Shown one piece after another: positions 18,172 to 26,813 of a DNA stretch of 64,000 nucleotides. Below the pieces are notes generated by a model. It did no database searches and was not told where the DNA came from. It saw only the letters and a program-made list of their open reading frames with translations. A program made the translations under genes and the position numbers. The number at the start of each line of letters is the position of its first letter. Position 1 is the stretch's first letter. This DNA comes from Chromatiaceae bacterium (GTDB lineage: Bacteria; Pseudomonadota; Gammaproteobacteria; Chromatiales; Chromatiaceae), in the NCBI GenBank assembly GCA_024235415.1, contig JACKML010000001.1:421570-485569 (forward strand), written 5' to 3'.

Positions 18172-19149
18172 GTGCAGCCGATCCCCGTCAACCTGATCAC
18201 CGGTTTCCTCGGCGTCGGCAAGACCACCGCGGTAAGCCACCTGCTGGCCCACCATCCCGACGGTGAGAAATGGGCCGTGCTGGTCAACGAGTTTGGCGAG
18301 GTCGGAGTCGATGGTGCACTGCTTGCGCAGCAGGGCGTGGTGGTCCAGGAGGTCGCCGGCGGTTGTCTGTGCTGTGTCGCAGCGCCGGCCTTCACCACCG
18401 GTCTCAATCGACTGATCCGCCAGCACAGACCCGATCGAATCCTGATCGAGCCAAGCGGCCTCGGCCATCCCGCACAGGTTTTGCAGACCCTCGGCGGTCC
18501 GCTGTATGCGGGCGTGCTCGATGTCCGCGCAACCGTCTGCCTGATGGACGCGCGCCACCTGTCGTCGCCGCCCCACCTCGACCACCCGACGTTTCAGGAC
18601 CAGATCCACCTCGCCGACGTGCTGGCCGCCAACAAGGCCGACCTGTACGCGGACCATGACATCGACGCATTCGAGCGGTTCGCCGCAGGGCTGTCGCCGG
18701 CGAAATGCAGGGTCGCGGTGGTTGAGCGCGGCGCCATCGACCCCGGCTGGCTGGACATCGGCCGCAGTACCGATCGGCGTGCGGCCTTTCCCGAGGCCCA
18801 TGCGTTTCTCGTCGAGACTGGCGCAATACCTGCGGCGGATGCCACGGCAGACGCACGAGACTGGCTGATGATCGAGGGCCGTGGCGACGGCTATCACCGC
18901 GTTGGGTGGATGATCCACCAACGTTCGGCGTGTGCCACGACAGACCTGCAACACCTCGTGACCGGGCTGGAGGTGGAGAGAAAGAAAGGGCTGTTTTTCA
19001 CCGACCACGGCTGGCTTGCGCTCAACCAGGACGACTGGTCACCGGTCGATCCACCCAACGATGGCCGTTCGCGCCTCGAATTGATCGACCGCCAACCGCT
19101 GCCCGCCGTCGCGATCGATCAGCAGCTGCGGACGCTGCTGACGCCATAG
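18172..19149 (+). CDS. COG0523/CobW-family GTPase, putative metallochaperone
   Basis: The GTG start at 18172 places the Walker A motif GFLGVGKTT at residues 11-19. The metal-binding CxCC motif (CLCC, residues 65-68) is intact and follows EVAGG. ANKAD is the guanine-specificity motif. These features define COG0523 GTPases, which insert or deliver zinc, cobalt or other metals to target proteins. No His-rich tail is present. The gap to the coiled-coil gene is only 5 nt, suggesting co-transcription with the motor-like pair. It ends before the shared hairpin upstream of rplS. Confidence 0.88.
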   Translation: MQPIPVNLITGFLGVGKTTAVSHLLAHHPDGEKWAVLVNEFGEVGVDGALLAQQGVVVQEVAGGCLCCVAAPAFTTGLNRLIRQHRPDRILIEPSGLGHPAQVLQTLGGPLYAGVLDVRATVCLMDARHLSSPPHLDHPTFQDQIHLADVLAANKADLYADHDIDAFERFAAGLSPAKCRVAVVERGAIDPGWLDIGRSTDRRAAFPEAHAFLVETGAIPAADATADARDWLMIEGRGDGYHRVGWMIHQRSACATTDLQHLVTGLEVERKKGLFFTDHGWLALNQDDWSPVDPPNDGRSRLELIDRQPLPAVAIDQQLRTLLTP

Positions 19150-19186
19150 CTCATCCGCCCGACAGGCTGCCGGAAGATATGCGCAT

Positions 19187-19218
19187 AAAAAAACCGCCGC
19201 AATACACTGCGGCGGTTT
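19187..19218 (-). terminator. Rho-independent terminator of the rpsP-rplS operon
   Basis: A 9-bp stem (ACCGCCGCA pairing with TGCGGCGGT) with a 6-nt loop is followed, on the minus strand, by seven T residues. It lies 20 nt after the rplS stop codon. The plus-strand reading ends in GGTTTCTT, so it may weakly end the CobW-family transcript as well. Confidence 0.9.
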
Positions 19219-19237
19219 CTTGCGCACTGACCGCAGG

Positions 19238-19600
19238 TCAGGAAGAGGAAGAAGACTTGATCTTCTCCTTGATGCGCGCGGCCTTGCCGGCCAGACCACG
19301 CAGGTAGTACAGCTTGGCGCGGCGCACGTCGCCACGACGCTTCACCTGCACATCGACCACGTTCGGGCTGTATGACTGGAACACGCGCTCCACACCCTCG
19401 CCATGCGAGATCTTGCGTACGGTGAACGAGGAGTTCAGGCCGCGATTGCGCTTGGCGATGCACACGCCCTCGAACGCCTGCAGACGCTCACGCTCACCTT
19501 CCTTAACCTTCACCTGGACAACCAGGGTATCGCCGGGACCGAAATCCGGCAGGGACTTGCCCATCTGTTCTGCTTCGAGTTCCTGGATGATCTTGCTCAT
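19238..19600 (-). CDS. rplS: 50S ribosomal protein L19
   Basis: The 120-residue protein begins MSKIIQELEAEQMGK and contains GDTLVVQVKVKEGERERLQAFEGVCI and the basic C-terminal LYYLRGLAGKAARIKEK, the conserved L19 blocks. L19 sits at the 30S-50S interface. It is the last gene of the rpsP-rimM-trmD-rplS operon, 18 nt after trmD, and is followed by the hairpin terminator. Confidence 0.98.
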   Translation of the reverse strand: MSKIIQELEAEQMGKSLPDFGPGDTLVVQVKVKEGERERLQAFEGVCIAKRNRGLNSSFTVRKISHGEGVERVFQSYSPNVVDVQVKRRGDVRRAKLYYLRGLAGKAARIKEKIKSSSSS

Positions 19601-19618
19601 CGCCGCTGCTCCTATACC

Positions 19619-20356
19619 TCAAGTGCCCGCGTGGGCACGGATAAATTCGTCAAGTAAAACCTGTTCTTCACTGCTCAGCCTGCGGTTCTCCAGGAGATCC
19701 GGTCGGCGCAGCCATGTCCGCCCCAGTGCCTGCTGCAGGCGCCAGCGGCGTATCAACTCGTGGTTGCCGGATTTCAACACCTCCGGCACCGTGCGACCTT
19801 CGATCTCCTCGGGTCGCGTGTAATGCGGACAGTCCAGCAGACCATCCCCATACGAATCCTGTGCCGCGGAATCCGCATGCCCAAGCACACCGGGCAACAG
19901 TCGGATCACCGCGTCCATCAATACCATCGCCGGCAACTCACCACCCGACAGCACATAGTCACCGACCGACCACTCCTGGTCGACATAGGCATCGATCAGG
20001 CGTTCATCGATCCCCTCGTATCGACCGGCCAACAGCACGAAGCCGGGCTCCGAGGCCATCGCGCGGACCGCCGACTGATCGAGGCGCCGCCCCTGCGGGC
20101 TCAGGCAGATCACCGGGCTGCCCGGCGCCGCTGCCCGGGCGTCTTCGATCACGCGCCGCAAAGGCTCGACCATCATCACCATGCCGGGACCACCACCGTA
20201 GGGCCTGTCATCGACCGTGCGGTGCACGTCTTCGGCATAGTCCCGCGGGTTCCACAACGCCAGCGTCGCCTGGCCGCGTTCGATGGCGCGTCCGGTGACC
20301 CCGAAGCGCATGGCCTCGAACATCTCCGGGAACAGGCTGATCACGTCGAAACGCAT
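19619..20356 (-). CDS. trmD: tRNA (guanine-N1-)-methyltransferase
   Basis: The 245-residue SPOUT enzyme starts MRFDVISLFPEMFEA. It carries VICLSPQGRRLDQ, LLAGRYEGIDERLID and the trefoil-knot SAM-binding loop DYVLSGGELPAMVLMDAVIRLLPGVLG. It methylates G37 in tRNAs with a G at position 36 and so prevents frameshifting. It lies in the expected operon position between rimM and rplS. Confidence 0.98.
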   Translation of the reverse strand: MRFDVISLFPEMFEAMRFGVTGRAIERGQATLALWNPRDYAEDVHRTVDDRPYGGGPGMVMMVEPLRRVIEDARAAAPGSPVICLSPQGRRLDQSAVRAMASEPGFVLLAGRYEGIDERLIDAYVDQEWSVGDYVLSGGELPAMVLMDAVIRLLPGVLGHADSAAQDSYGDGLLDCPHYTRPEEIEGRTVPEVLKSGNHELIRRWRLQQALGRTWLRRPDLLENRRLSSEEQVLLDEFIRAHAGT

Positions 20357-20365
20357 GCCTGCACC

Positions 20366-20917
20366 CTAAAAATCCGGATCCCAGTCCACCACCATCACGC
20401 CGGCTTCGAGATCCACCTCACGCACCACCTGTTGCCAGATGTAGGGCACCAGGCGTTCCCTGTCACCCAGCACCACCATCACGTCGTTCGAACCGGTCTC
20501 GAACAGCTGGTCGATCCTTCCGAGTTCGACACCGTCGAGCGTCCTGACCGCAAGCCCGACCAGGTCGGCCCAGTAGAACTCGCCCGGCCGCGTGATCCGC
20601 GGCAATTCGGTGCGCGGGATCGTGATCTCGGCACCAACAAGGCCCTCTGCCGCGTCGCGGTCATTGCAACCTGCCAGCTTGGCAACCACTGCCTTGCCCT
20701 GCAGCCGCCCGGCACTCACCTTCCAGACCTCGCGCCGACCATCGCGCAACAGATGCCAGGGTGAATAGCGCACGATGTTTTCGCGCGGAGCGGTATCCGA
20801 ATGCACCCGGACCCAGCCCTGGATACCATGTGCCCCGGAAATGCGACCGAGGGTGACGAAACGCTGCTCGTCACCCTCGGTGGGTCTCCCATTGTCCGTG
20901 CTGGCGTCATCGCTCAC
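20366..20917 (-). CDS. rimM: 16S rRNA processing protein RimM
   Basis: The 183-residue protein has an N-terminal RimM domain (VTLGRISGAHGIQGWVRVHSDT) and a C-terminal PRC barrel (GEFYWADLVGLAV ... LVPYIWQQVVREVDLEAGVMVVDW). It is a 30S assembly factor acting around helices bound by S19. Spacing to trmD is 9 nt. A short acidic N-terminal extension (about 18 residues) precedes the conserved fold. Confidence 0.97.
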   Translation of the reverse strand: MSDDASTDNGRPTEGDEQRFVTLGRISGAHGIQGWVRVHSDTAPRENIVRYSPWHLLRDGRREVWKVSAGRLQGKAVVAKLAGCNDRDAAEGLVGAEITIPRTELPRITRPGEFYWADLVGLAVRTLDGVELGRIDQLFETGSNDVMVVLGDRERLVPYIWQQVVREVDLEAGVMVVDWDPDF

Positions 20918-20963
20918 GGGAACTTGCCCTCGCGCGCCAGCAGGGACCGACTATCCGTAAAGA

Positions 20964-21218
20964 TCAGCCCTGGGCAGTCTGACGGTAGCTGTCGACCAGC
21001 TTGCGCGCACGATCGCTCAGCTGGGCACCGACCGACACCCAGTGGTCAACGCGACCCAGGTCGATACGCATGCCTTCTTCACCCTCGACCGCAACCGGGT
21101 TGTAGAAGCCCAGGCGCTCGATGTAACGGCCGCCGCGCGCACGGCGCGAATCAGCGGCGACGAGGTGATAGAAGGGACGCTTCTTCGCACCCGATCTTGC
21201 AAGACGAATCGATACCAT
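20964..21218 (-). CDS. rpsP: 30S ribosomal protein S16
   Basis: The 84-residue protein has the S16 signature MVSIRLARSGAKKRPFYHLV and continues RYIERLGFYNP. It is the first gene of the rpsP-rimM-trmD-rplS operon. A good sigma-70-type promoter lies 66 nt upstream of the ATG. Confidence 0.98.
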   Translation of the reverse strand: MVSIRLARSGAKKRPFYHLVAADSRRARGGRYIERLGFYNPVAVEGEEGMRIDLGRVDHWVSVGAQLSDRARKLVDSYRQTAQG

Positions 21219-21283
21219 TTTCTGTTAGCCTTAATTCAACGTCTGTTTGGCCCGGGAGCAAGCCGCCCCGAGAGAAACGGCGT

Positions 21284-21311
21284 ATTCTACGCAAAATTCG
21301 TACTTTGTGAA
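21284..21311 (-). promoter_or_regulatory. Sigma-70 promoter for rpsP operon
   Basis: On the minus strand TTCACA is separated by 16 nt from TAGAAT, reading toward rpsP. Both hexamers match five of six consensus bases. It is followed by a GC-rich stretch, as is common for ribosomal-protein promoters. Confidence 0.65.
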
Positions 21312-21431
21312 GTGGCAATTTGCCGCAGAATCAGGGTTTTGCCAGAGACAGGCCAGAGACGCCGCATCGATCGGGCGCCGGTCTCCTGCAAACAGCTCGC
21401 CCGCACCCCCGACCGACAAATCAACCACCCC

Positions 21432-21504
21432 GTAGGAGCCGAGCCCCCTCGGCGATCCCACCGATAAACGAAACACCCCGCAGGAGCCGAGCCCCATCGG
21501 CGAT
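21432..21504 (+). repeat. Two direct REP elements (GTAG-type palindromes)
   Basis: Copies lie at 21432-21456 and 21480-21504. Each has a GTAG or GCAG head, then GAGCCGAG, a short C-rich loop and CTCGGC or ATCGGC, ending GCGAT, so each can fold into a hairpin. The same unit recurs near the RAYT gene at about 49.1-49.9 kb. These sit between the 3' end of the OmpA-like gene and the rpsP promoter. Confidence 0.85.
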
Positions 21505-21512
21505 CGACCCGG

Positions 21513-22256
21513 CTATTCGTCGCCCTTTTCGTAAATGAGATGGACCTCGATCCGCCGGTTGCGGCGATGCGCCGCCGAACTGTCACCGCGATCACGCAAC
21601 TGGGTATCGGCCAGACCGACCGTGGACAGGCGGTCTTCGGGTAGCCCGCGTGATACCAGAAAACGCAGCATGCTGACCGAGCGCGCCGCGGAGAGATCCC
21701 AATTGGTCTCGAAGCGCTTGTTCGAACGCAATGGCCGGCTGTCGCTGTGCCCCTCGATCCGTAGCCGCCACGGGAACTCCGCCGGCAGCTGCTGCGCCAG
21801 GCCCTGCAACATATCCGCCACCGGCGCCAGGCGCTCCTGACCCTCGGCACCGAGCTCGCCCTTGCCAAAGATGAACACCGGATCGCTGGCGATGATCAGG
21901 CGGTCCGGCAGCACCTCGTACAACGCCGACACCGGCAACTGGCGGCGCAGCTCGCGGAAGAACTCACGGCGCTGACGCTGCTGGACCTCGGGTTCGTAAC
22001 CGCGCTGGGCGCGCAGCTCGGCCTCCAGGCGGTCGATGTGGCGCGCCTGTTCGGCATTGCGCTGCTCTGCACGAGACAGGGCCTCATTCAGCTCCTGCAG
22101 ACCCTGCTGCATCGCCTCGGTGTGGCGGCGCATCGCATCGATCTGCGCATTGCCCTGCTCGATCAGTGCCTCGCAGGGTTCCGCGGCGTGCACACCGAGC
22201 GCAGTCATGCAGCACGCGACAAGGATCAGACGACGAATACGACACCTGGATCTCAA
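21513..22256 (-). CDS. OmpA/MotB-domain exported protein downstream of ffh
   Basis: The TTG start at 22256 overlaps the ffh stop codon (TTGA) and yields a signal peptide (LILVACCMTALGVHA-AE). A helical, probably coiled-coil segment (about residues 30-95) follows. The C-terminal OmpA-like domain contains RLRIEGHSDSRPLRSNKRFETNWDLSAARS, which includes the peptidoglycan-binding Asp/Arg pattern, and ends RRIEVHLIY. It should be a periplasmic peptidoglycan-binding protein with a coiled-coil stalk. Its coupling to ffh is unusual and may be only positional. A following internal ATG at codon 17 would destroy the signal peptide. Confidence 0.8.
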   Translation of the reverse strand: MRSRCRIRRLILVACCMTALGVHAAEPCEALIEQGNAQIDAMRRHTEAMQQGLQELNEALSRAEQRNAEQARHIDRLEAELRAQRGYEPEVQQRQRREFFRELRRQLPVSALYEVLPDRLIIASDPVFIFGKGELGAEGQERLAPVADMLQGLAQQLPAEFPWRLRIEGHSDSRPLRSNKRFETNWDLSAARSVSMLRFLVSRGLPEDRLSTVGLADTQLRDRGDSSAAHRRNRRIEVHLIYEKGDE

Positions 22257-23644
22257 AATGGCATACCACCCCCGGGAGGCATGCCGCCGCCAGGGAATCC
22301 ACCCGGCATCTTGCCCTTCATGCCGCGCATCATCTTGGCCAGGCCGCCGCCCTTCATCTTTTTCATCATCTTCTGCATCTGCGTGAACTGCTTGAGCAGC
22401 TTGTTCACGTCCTGCACCTGGGTCCCCGAGCCGGCGGCGATGCGCTTTTTCCGTGAACCCTTGATGACTGCCGGGAACGCACGCTCCTGCGGGGTCATCG
22501 AGTTGACGATCGCGATCAGACGTTTGATTTCCTTGTCGCCGACCTGGGCCTTGACCGCATCCGGCACCTGCCCCATCCCCGGCAGCTTGTCGAGCAGACC
22601 GGCCATGCCACCCATGCTGGCCATCTGCTCCATCTGCTCCTTGAAGTCACCCAGATCGAAGGTCTCGCCCTTGTGGATCTTGGTCGCAAGCTTGGCCGCC
22701 TTCTCCTGATCGACCTTCGACGTGACCTCTTCGACCAGCGACAACACGTCGCCCATTCCCAGGATCCGCGAGGCCACGCGATCGGGATGAAAGGGCTCGA
22801 GCGCAGTGGTCTTCTCGCCGACACCGAGGAACTTGATCGGCCGCCCGGTGATCTTGCGAATCGACAGTGCCGCCCCGCCGCGGGCATCACCGTCGGTCTT
22901 GGTCAGGATGACGCCGCTCAGCGGCAGCGCATCATTGAACGCCTTGGCGGTGTTGGCGGCATCCTGGCCGGTCATCGCGTCGACCACGAACAGGGTCTCG
23001 ATCGGCTTCAGCTCGGCATGCAGGGCCTGGATCTCGGCCATCATGTCGGCGTCGATATGCAGGCGACCGGCGGTATCGACGATCAATACATCGAAGAAAC
23101 CCTTGCGCGCCGCGGCAATCGCCGCGCGTGCGATCGCCAGTGGCTTCTGGTCGGTGCTGGAGGGGAAAAACTCCGCGCCGACTTCGGCGGCCAGTGTCTT
23201 CAGCTGCTCGATGGCTGCAGGCCGGTAGACGTCGGCACTGACCACCAGCACCTTCTTCTTCTCGCGCTCAATCAGCAGACGCGACAGCTTGGCGACACTG
23301 GTGGTCTTGCCCGAACCCTGCAGGCCCGCCATCAGGATCACGGCTGGCGGCTGGGCGGCAAGATTCAGCCGTTCGTTGGCCTCGCCCATGACGCGGACCA
23401 GTTCGTCATTGACGATCTTGACCAGCACCTGGCCGGGGGTAAGGCTGCGCAGCACCTCTTCGCCAAGGGCCTTCTCGCGCACCTGCTCGACGAATTCCTT
23501 GACCACCGGCAGGGCGACATCGGCCTCGAGCAGGGCCATGCGCACCTCGCGCAAGGTGTCCTTGATGTTGGCTTCGCTGATCCGCCCCTGACCGCGGACC
23601 TTCTGCAGAACACCGCCGAGGCGGTCGGAAAGACTGGCAAACAT
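22253..23644 (-). CDS. ffh: Signal recognition particle protein
   Basis: The ATG at 23644 gives MFASLSDRLGGVLQKVRG, the usual SRP54 start. The N helical bundle is followed by the GTPase domain (GLQGSGKTTSVAKLS, DTAGR, TKTDGDARGG). The methionine-rich M domain ends in a Gly/Met/Pro tail (GGMPPGGGMPF). The protein binds 4.5S RNA and signal sequences and docks with FtsY. It is divergent from the ccsA-like gene, a frequent arrangement in gammaproteobacteria. Confidence 0.97.
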   Translation of the reverse strand: MFASLSDRLGGVLQKVRGQGRISEANIKDTLREVRMALLEADVALPVVKEFVEQVREKALGEEVLRSLTPGQVLVKIVNDELVRVMGEANERLNLAAQPPAVILMAGLQGSGKTTSVAKLSRLLIEREKKKVLVVSADVYRPAAIEQLKTLAAEVGAEFFPSSTDQKPLAIARAAIAAARKGFFDVLIVDTAGRLHIDADMMAEIQALHAELKPIETLFVVDAMTGQDAANTAKAFNDALPLSGVILTKTDGDARGGAALSIRKITGRPIKFLGVGEKTTALEPFHPDRVASRILGMGDVLSLVEEVTSKVDQEKAAKLATKIHKGETFDLGDFKEQMEQMASMGGMAGLLDKLPGMGQVPDAVKAQVGDKEIKRLIAIVNSMTPQERAFPAVIKGSRKKRIAAGSGTQVQDVNKLLKQFTQMQKMMKKMKGGGLAKMMRGMKGKMPGGFPGGGMPPGGGMPF

Positions 23645-23708
23645 AGTATTGACTTCGAGACCCTGGAGCACCGCCATTATACGGATGCAGGCGTGGGAGC
23701 GTTATGCC

Positions 23709-24533
23709 ATGATCTGCGTCCGGATGAACGTTACCCTTATCGCATTTTCGGCCGCCATCGCTTACCTGCTCGGCGGCCTGAGTACTGGCATGCGGCTGTT
23801 CGGCGCTGAGGCCGACTGGCGCCCGTCGCGCAGCCTGGGCATCGGGCTCGGTTTCGCCGGGCTGCTGCTGCACGCGATATTTCTATACATCGGGCTTTTC
23901 ACCGCGGCCGGGCTGAACCTGAGTTTCTTCAATGCCCTGTCGCTGGCGGCCTGGTCGGTGGCAGGCCTGCTGCTGGTGTCGTCGCTGAGCAAGCCGGTCG
24001 AGAACCTGGCGATCCTGGCGCTGCCGCTGGCGGCCATCATGGTCCTGCTCGACCTGCGTTTTCCCGGCAGCCATCTGCTCGGTGAGAACGCCGGCTGGGA
24101 ACTGCGGATCCACGTGCTGACATCGATGCTGGCGTACAGCCTGCTGACCCTGGCCAGTGCGCAGGCAATACTGCTCGCCGTGCAGGACAATCATCTGCGG
24201 CGCCACCACCCCGGCGGATTCATTCGCGCACTGCCGCCGTTGCAGACGATGGAATCCCTGCTGTTCGAGATGATCAGCCTGGGCTTCGTGCTTCTCAGTG
24301 TGGCCCTCGGTACCGGTTTTCTGTACCTCGAAGACATGTTTGCCCAGCACCTGGTGCACAAGACGGTATTGTCCATCGTCGCGTGGATCGCGTTCGCGAT
24401 GCTGCTGTGGGGCCGCTACCGCTTCGGTTGGCGTGGACGCAAGGCGATTCGCTGGACGCTGGTGGGCTTCATGGTGTTGATGCTCGCCTATTTCGGCAGC
24501 AAGGCCGTGGTCGAGCTGATTCTGCGACGCTGA
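23709..24533 (+). CDS. Cytochrome c assembly-type membrane protein (CcsA/YpjD-like)
   Basis: The protein has eight or so membrane helices and is about 274 residues long from the ATG at 23709, which has GGGAG 9 nt upstream. An alternative start at 23724 would be five residues shorter. HVLTSMLAYSLLTLASAQAILLAVQDNHLR and the C-terminal HLVHKTVLSIVAWIAFAMLLWGRY contain the conserved His positions of the inner-membrane CcsA family. This version next to ffh corresponds to the YpjD/CorE-like group, whose role in haem or metal export/assembly is not established. Confidence 0.8.
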   Translation: MICVRMNVTLIAFSAAIAYLLGGLSTGMRLFGAEADWRPSRSLGIGLGFAGLLLHAIFLYIGLFTAAGLNLSFFNALSLAAWSVAGLLLVSSLSKPVENLAILALPLAAIMVLLDLRFPGSHLLGENAGWELRIHVLTSMLAYSLLTLASAQAILLAVQDNHLRRHHPGGFIRALPPLQTMESLLFEMISLGFVLLSVALGTGFLYLEDMFAQHLVHKTVLSIVAWIAFAMLLWGRYRFGWRGRKAIRWTLVGFMVLMLAYFGSKAVVELILRR

Positions 24534-24546
24534 GCGATGGCAGTCG

Positions 24547-24576
24547 GAACCGCCGACAATAAATCGGCGGCGGTTC
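24547..24576. terminator. Hairpin between convergent ccsA-like and fliT genes
   Basis: CCGCCGA pairs with TCGGCGG across a 7-nt loop in the 41-nt gap between converging genes; the outer GAA and TTC bases can extend the stem. There is no T-run on either strand, so intrinsic termination is uncertain. Confidence 0.35.
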
Positions 24577-24886
24577 AGCTCCCGGCCAAATGGTAGGCCT
24601 GGGTGGCCTTGCGTCCCTTGCTGCTACGCCCCAACTCGGCGGCAACCCGGTCGCGTGCCTCGATACTCTGCGCCATCAGGCGCTTGTCCAGATCAAGGAT
24701 CGCACGCACACGGTCGGTGACAAACTCGTCAACCGGGGCATGAGTGGCAAAAGCCTCCTCGAGCAATTGGCGGCGTGCCGGTTCCAGCGCGACCACAGCA
24801 TCCCAGTCGCCTTCGTCACCGAGTTCGGCCATGCGCCGGCTCATGCCCAGCGCGTCGTCCAGCAATTGGTGACGTGACGGTGACAT
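24575..24886 (-). CDS. fliT: Flagellar export chaperone FliT-like protein
   Basis: This 103-residue, almost entirely helical protein (LLDDALGMSRRMAELGDEGDWDAVVALEPARRQLLEEAF) lies 3 nt downstream of fliS, the standard place for fliT. Sequence conservation in FliT is low, so the assignment rests on length, helical pattern and position. FliT binds the filament cap FliD and in enterobacteria restrains FlhDC; the cap-chaperone role is likely here. Confidence 0.75.
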   Translation of the reverse strand: MSPSRHQLLDDALGMSRRMAELGDEGDWDAVVALEPARRQLLEEAFATHAPVDEFVTDRVRAILDLDKRLMAQSIEARDRVAAELGRSSKGRKATQAYHLAGS

Positions 24887-24889
24887 CGC

Positions 24890-25330
24890 TCAGATCGCCT
24901 CTTTCGCGGCCGCGTACTTGGTCCCGCCGACGCTGCGCACGGACTCCGGCATCGCGTCCCAGGCGCCCTTGATCTCGAGCAGCAGGTCGATCACCTCGCT
25001 CAGTGCGTTGGCATCGTTGTGCGCCGTGGCATCGATCAGGCGACGGGTCATGTAGGCATACAGGTCGTCCAGATTGACCGCGATCGCACCCCCGGCATCC
25101 ATGTCGAGACTGGTACGCAGGCCGTTGATGATGGACATTGCCCAGGTGATCTGGCGGCTTTTCCCTTCGAGGTCGTTGCGTTCGATGCAGCCCTTGGCGG
25201 TGGCGACTTTTTCCAGCGCCCCCTCCATCAGCATCTGTACCAGCCGGTGCGGGCTGGCATACGCGACTTCGGATTCGGCAGCGACCTTGCCGTACTGAGC
25301 AACACCTGAGCGTTTCTTGCCGTAGGTCAT
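24890..25330 (-). CDS. fliS: Flagellin export chaperone FliS
   Basis: The 146-residue protein has the FliS core: YASPHRLVQMLMEGALEKVATAKGCIERND, then INGLRTSLDMDAGGAIAVNLDDLYAYMTRRLIDA. FliS binds the C-terminal helices of flagellin in the cytosol and prevents early polymerisation. It sits between fliD (102 nt upstream) and fliT in the filament block. Confidence 0.95.
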   Translation of the reverse strand: MTYGKKRSGVAQYGKVAAESEVAYASPHRLVQMLMEGALEKVATAKGCIERNDLEGKSRQITWAMSIINGLRTSLDMDAGGAIAVNLDDLYAYMTRRLIDATAHNDANALSEVIDLLLEIKGAWDAMPESVRSVGGTKYAAAKEAI

Positions 25331-25432
25331 TTATCGGTTTTCCAGAGTGATCTCAAGACATTCAAGCTAACGGCAACCAGGGACGGAAATTGAGGGAATT
25401 CGAGTCACCAATCGACCCTGGATCGGCCATCG

Positions 25433-26770
25433 TCAGGATGAAAAGTTCTGCAGCAGGAAGGCACTGGTGCTCTGCAGACTGCCAACCAATTGATCCAGCG
25501 CGGAATATTGCCGGCGCATCGCGATCTCGCGCAGATCCAGGCGACGCTCCAGTTCCGCCTGGTCGCTCTCCAGGCGTTTCACCCGGCTGTTCAGACCGTC
25601 GACCCGGCTGTCGATCACGCCGTCGTTGTCGAGCATGCTGTCGGCCAGTGTCTCGAAACGGAATGCGTACCCCTGGTCGTCGTTGGCGAACAACTGGGCC
25701 ACCGAGTTGAAATCGGTGTCCAGGGCTTTGCTGAATTCGCTGCTGTTGAGCGTCAGCTGCCCGGTGTCGCGGTCGGTCTTGATACCCAACGACGACAGCG
25801 CATTGTAGCTGCCGGTCAGGCCAACGGGCTGGGTGTTCAGCGCGCCACGCATCAGGCGTTCGACACTGCGCAGCGTCGAATCACCGGCCAGATCACCTTC
25901 GCGCAGCGCGGCCATGGTCGAGAAAACGTTGTTGTAGGCATCGACGAATTTCTTCGCGGATTCCTCGATCGCCCCGCTGTCGCGAGTGACATTCAGGATC
26001 GCGCTGCCTTCGCCCTTGAGGGTAATATTGAGGCCGTCGATCACCGTACTGATATTGTTGCTGGACGATGTCAGGTCGAAGCCGTCAATGCTGTACGACG
26101 CATCCAGCTCCATCAGGTCGGTCAGCGTCGCCCCCTGGCTGTCCTGGTTGGTGGTCGCAAAGTTGAAGGTTCCGGCGCCGATTGCCCCGCCAAAGGAGAG
26201 TTGCACACGGCTGTCGTAACCGGACTCTTCCGCGGTCAGGATCAGGCGCTGGTTGCCGCCACCGACGTTGAGGATGGTCGCGGTCACACCGGGGTTGTCA
26301 GTGGCCGAGTTGATGGCGTCGCGAATCTCGCTGAGGGTCTTCGCGGTGGACAGGTCGATGGTCGTCGATTCGGTACCGACCGTCAGGGTCAACGCGTCAC
26401 CGGCGCCACCACCGTGCGTATCTGTCTCAAGGAAGGCGTCGGAACCCATCTTGTGGTTCTGCGCCAGGCGGGTCACATCGAGGTTGTAGATTCCCGCCGC
26501 CGCCTCGCTGGCCGCCGATGCAGTCATCACATCCTCATCGGATGACTCCGACTGGAAGATGCGGAATGCATCCAGCGAGCTCAGGCCCTTCATCGCGTCC
26601 TGGAATGACGAGATGGCGCTCTTTAGCGAGCCGTAGGCGGAGATCTGTGCCCGCGTGTCCGATTCCCGCCGCTGCAATGCGACCAACGGCTGACGCTCCA
26701 GTGACATCAGCTGCGAAACGATGGTCTCGATATCCAGCCCCGAACCCACTCCGGCCGCGGTAATCGCCAT
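25433..26770 (-). CDS. fliD: Flagellar filament cap protein FliD
   Basis: The protein has 445 residues. The N-terminal FliD domain starts ITAAGVGSGLDIETIVSQLMSLERQPL, and the C terminus ends with the coiled-coil segment RVKRLESDQAELERRLDLREIAMRRQYSALDQLVGSLQSTSAFL, both signatures of the HAP2 cap. The middle holds the variable D2/D3 region. FliD pentamers cap the filament and fold flagellin subunits. It is 43 nt downstream of flaG. Confidence 0.97.
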   Translation of the reverse strand: MAITAAGVGSGLDIETIVSQLMSLERQPLVALQRRESDTRAQISAYGSLKSAISSFQDAMKGLSSLDAFRIFQSESSDEDVMTASAASEAAAGIYNLDVTRLAQNHKMGSDAFLETDTHGGGAGDALTLTVGTESTTIDLSTAKTLSEIRDAINSATDNPGVTATILNVGGGNQRLILTAEESGYDSRVQLSFGGAIGAGTFNFATTNQDSQGATLTDLMELDASYSIDGFDLTSSSNNISTVIDGLNITLKGEGSAILNVTRDSGAIEESAKKFVDAYNNVFSTMAALREGDLAGDSTLRSVERLMRGALNTQPVGLTGSYNALSSLGIKTDRDTGQLTLNSSEFSKALDTDFNSVAQLFANDDQGYAFRFETLADSMLDNDGVIDSRVDGLNSRVKRLESDQAELERRLDLREIAMRRQYSALDQLVGSLQSTSAFLLQNFSS

Positions 26771-26813
26771 GTCGATATCTCCTTCGTTTCAACCCAGGTG
26801 TTTGCCCGTAAGT

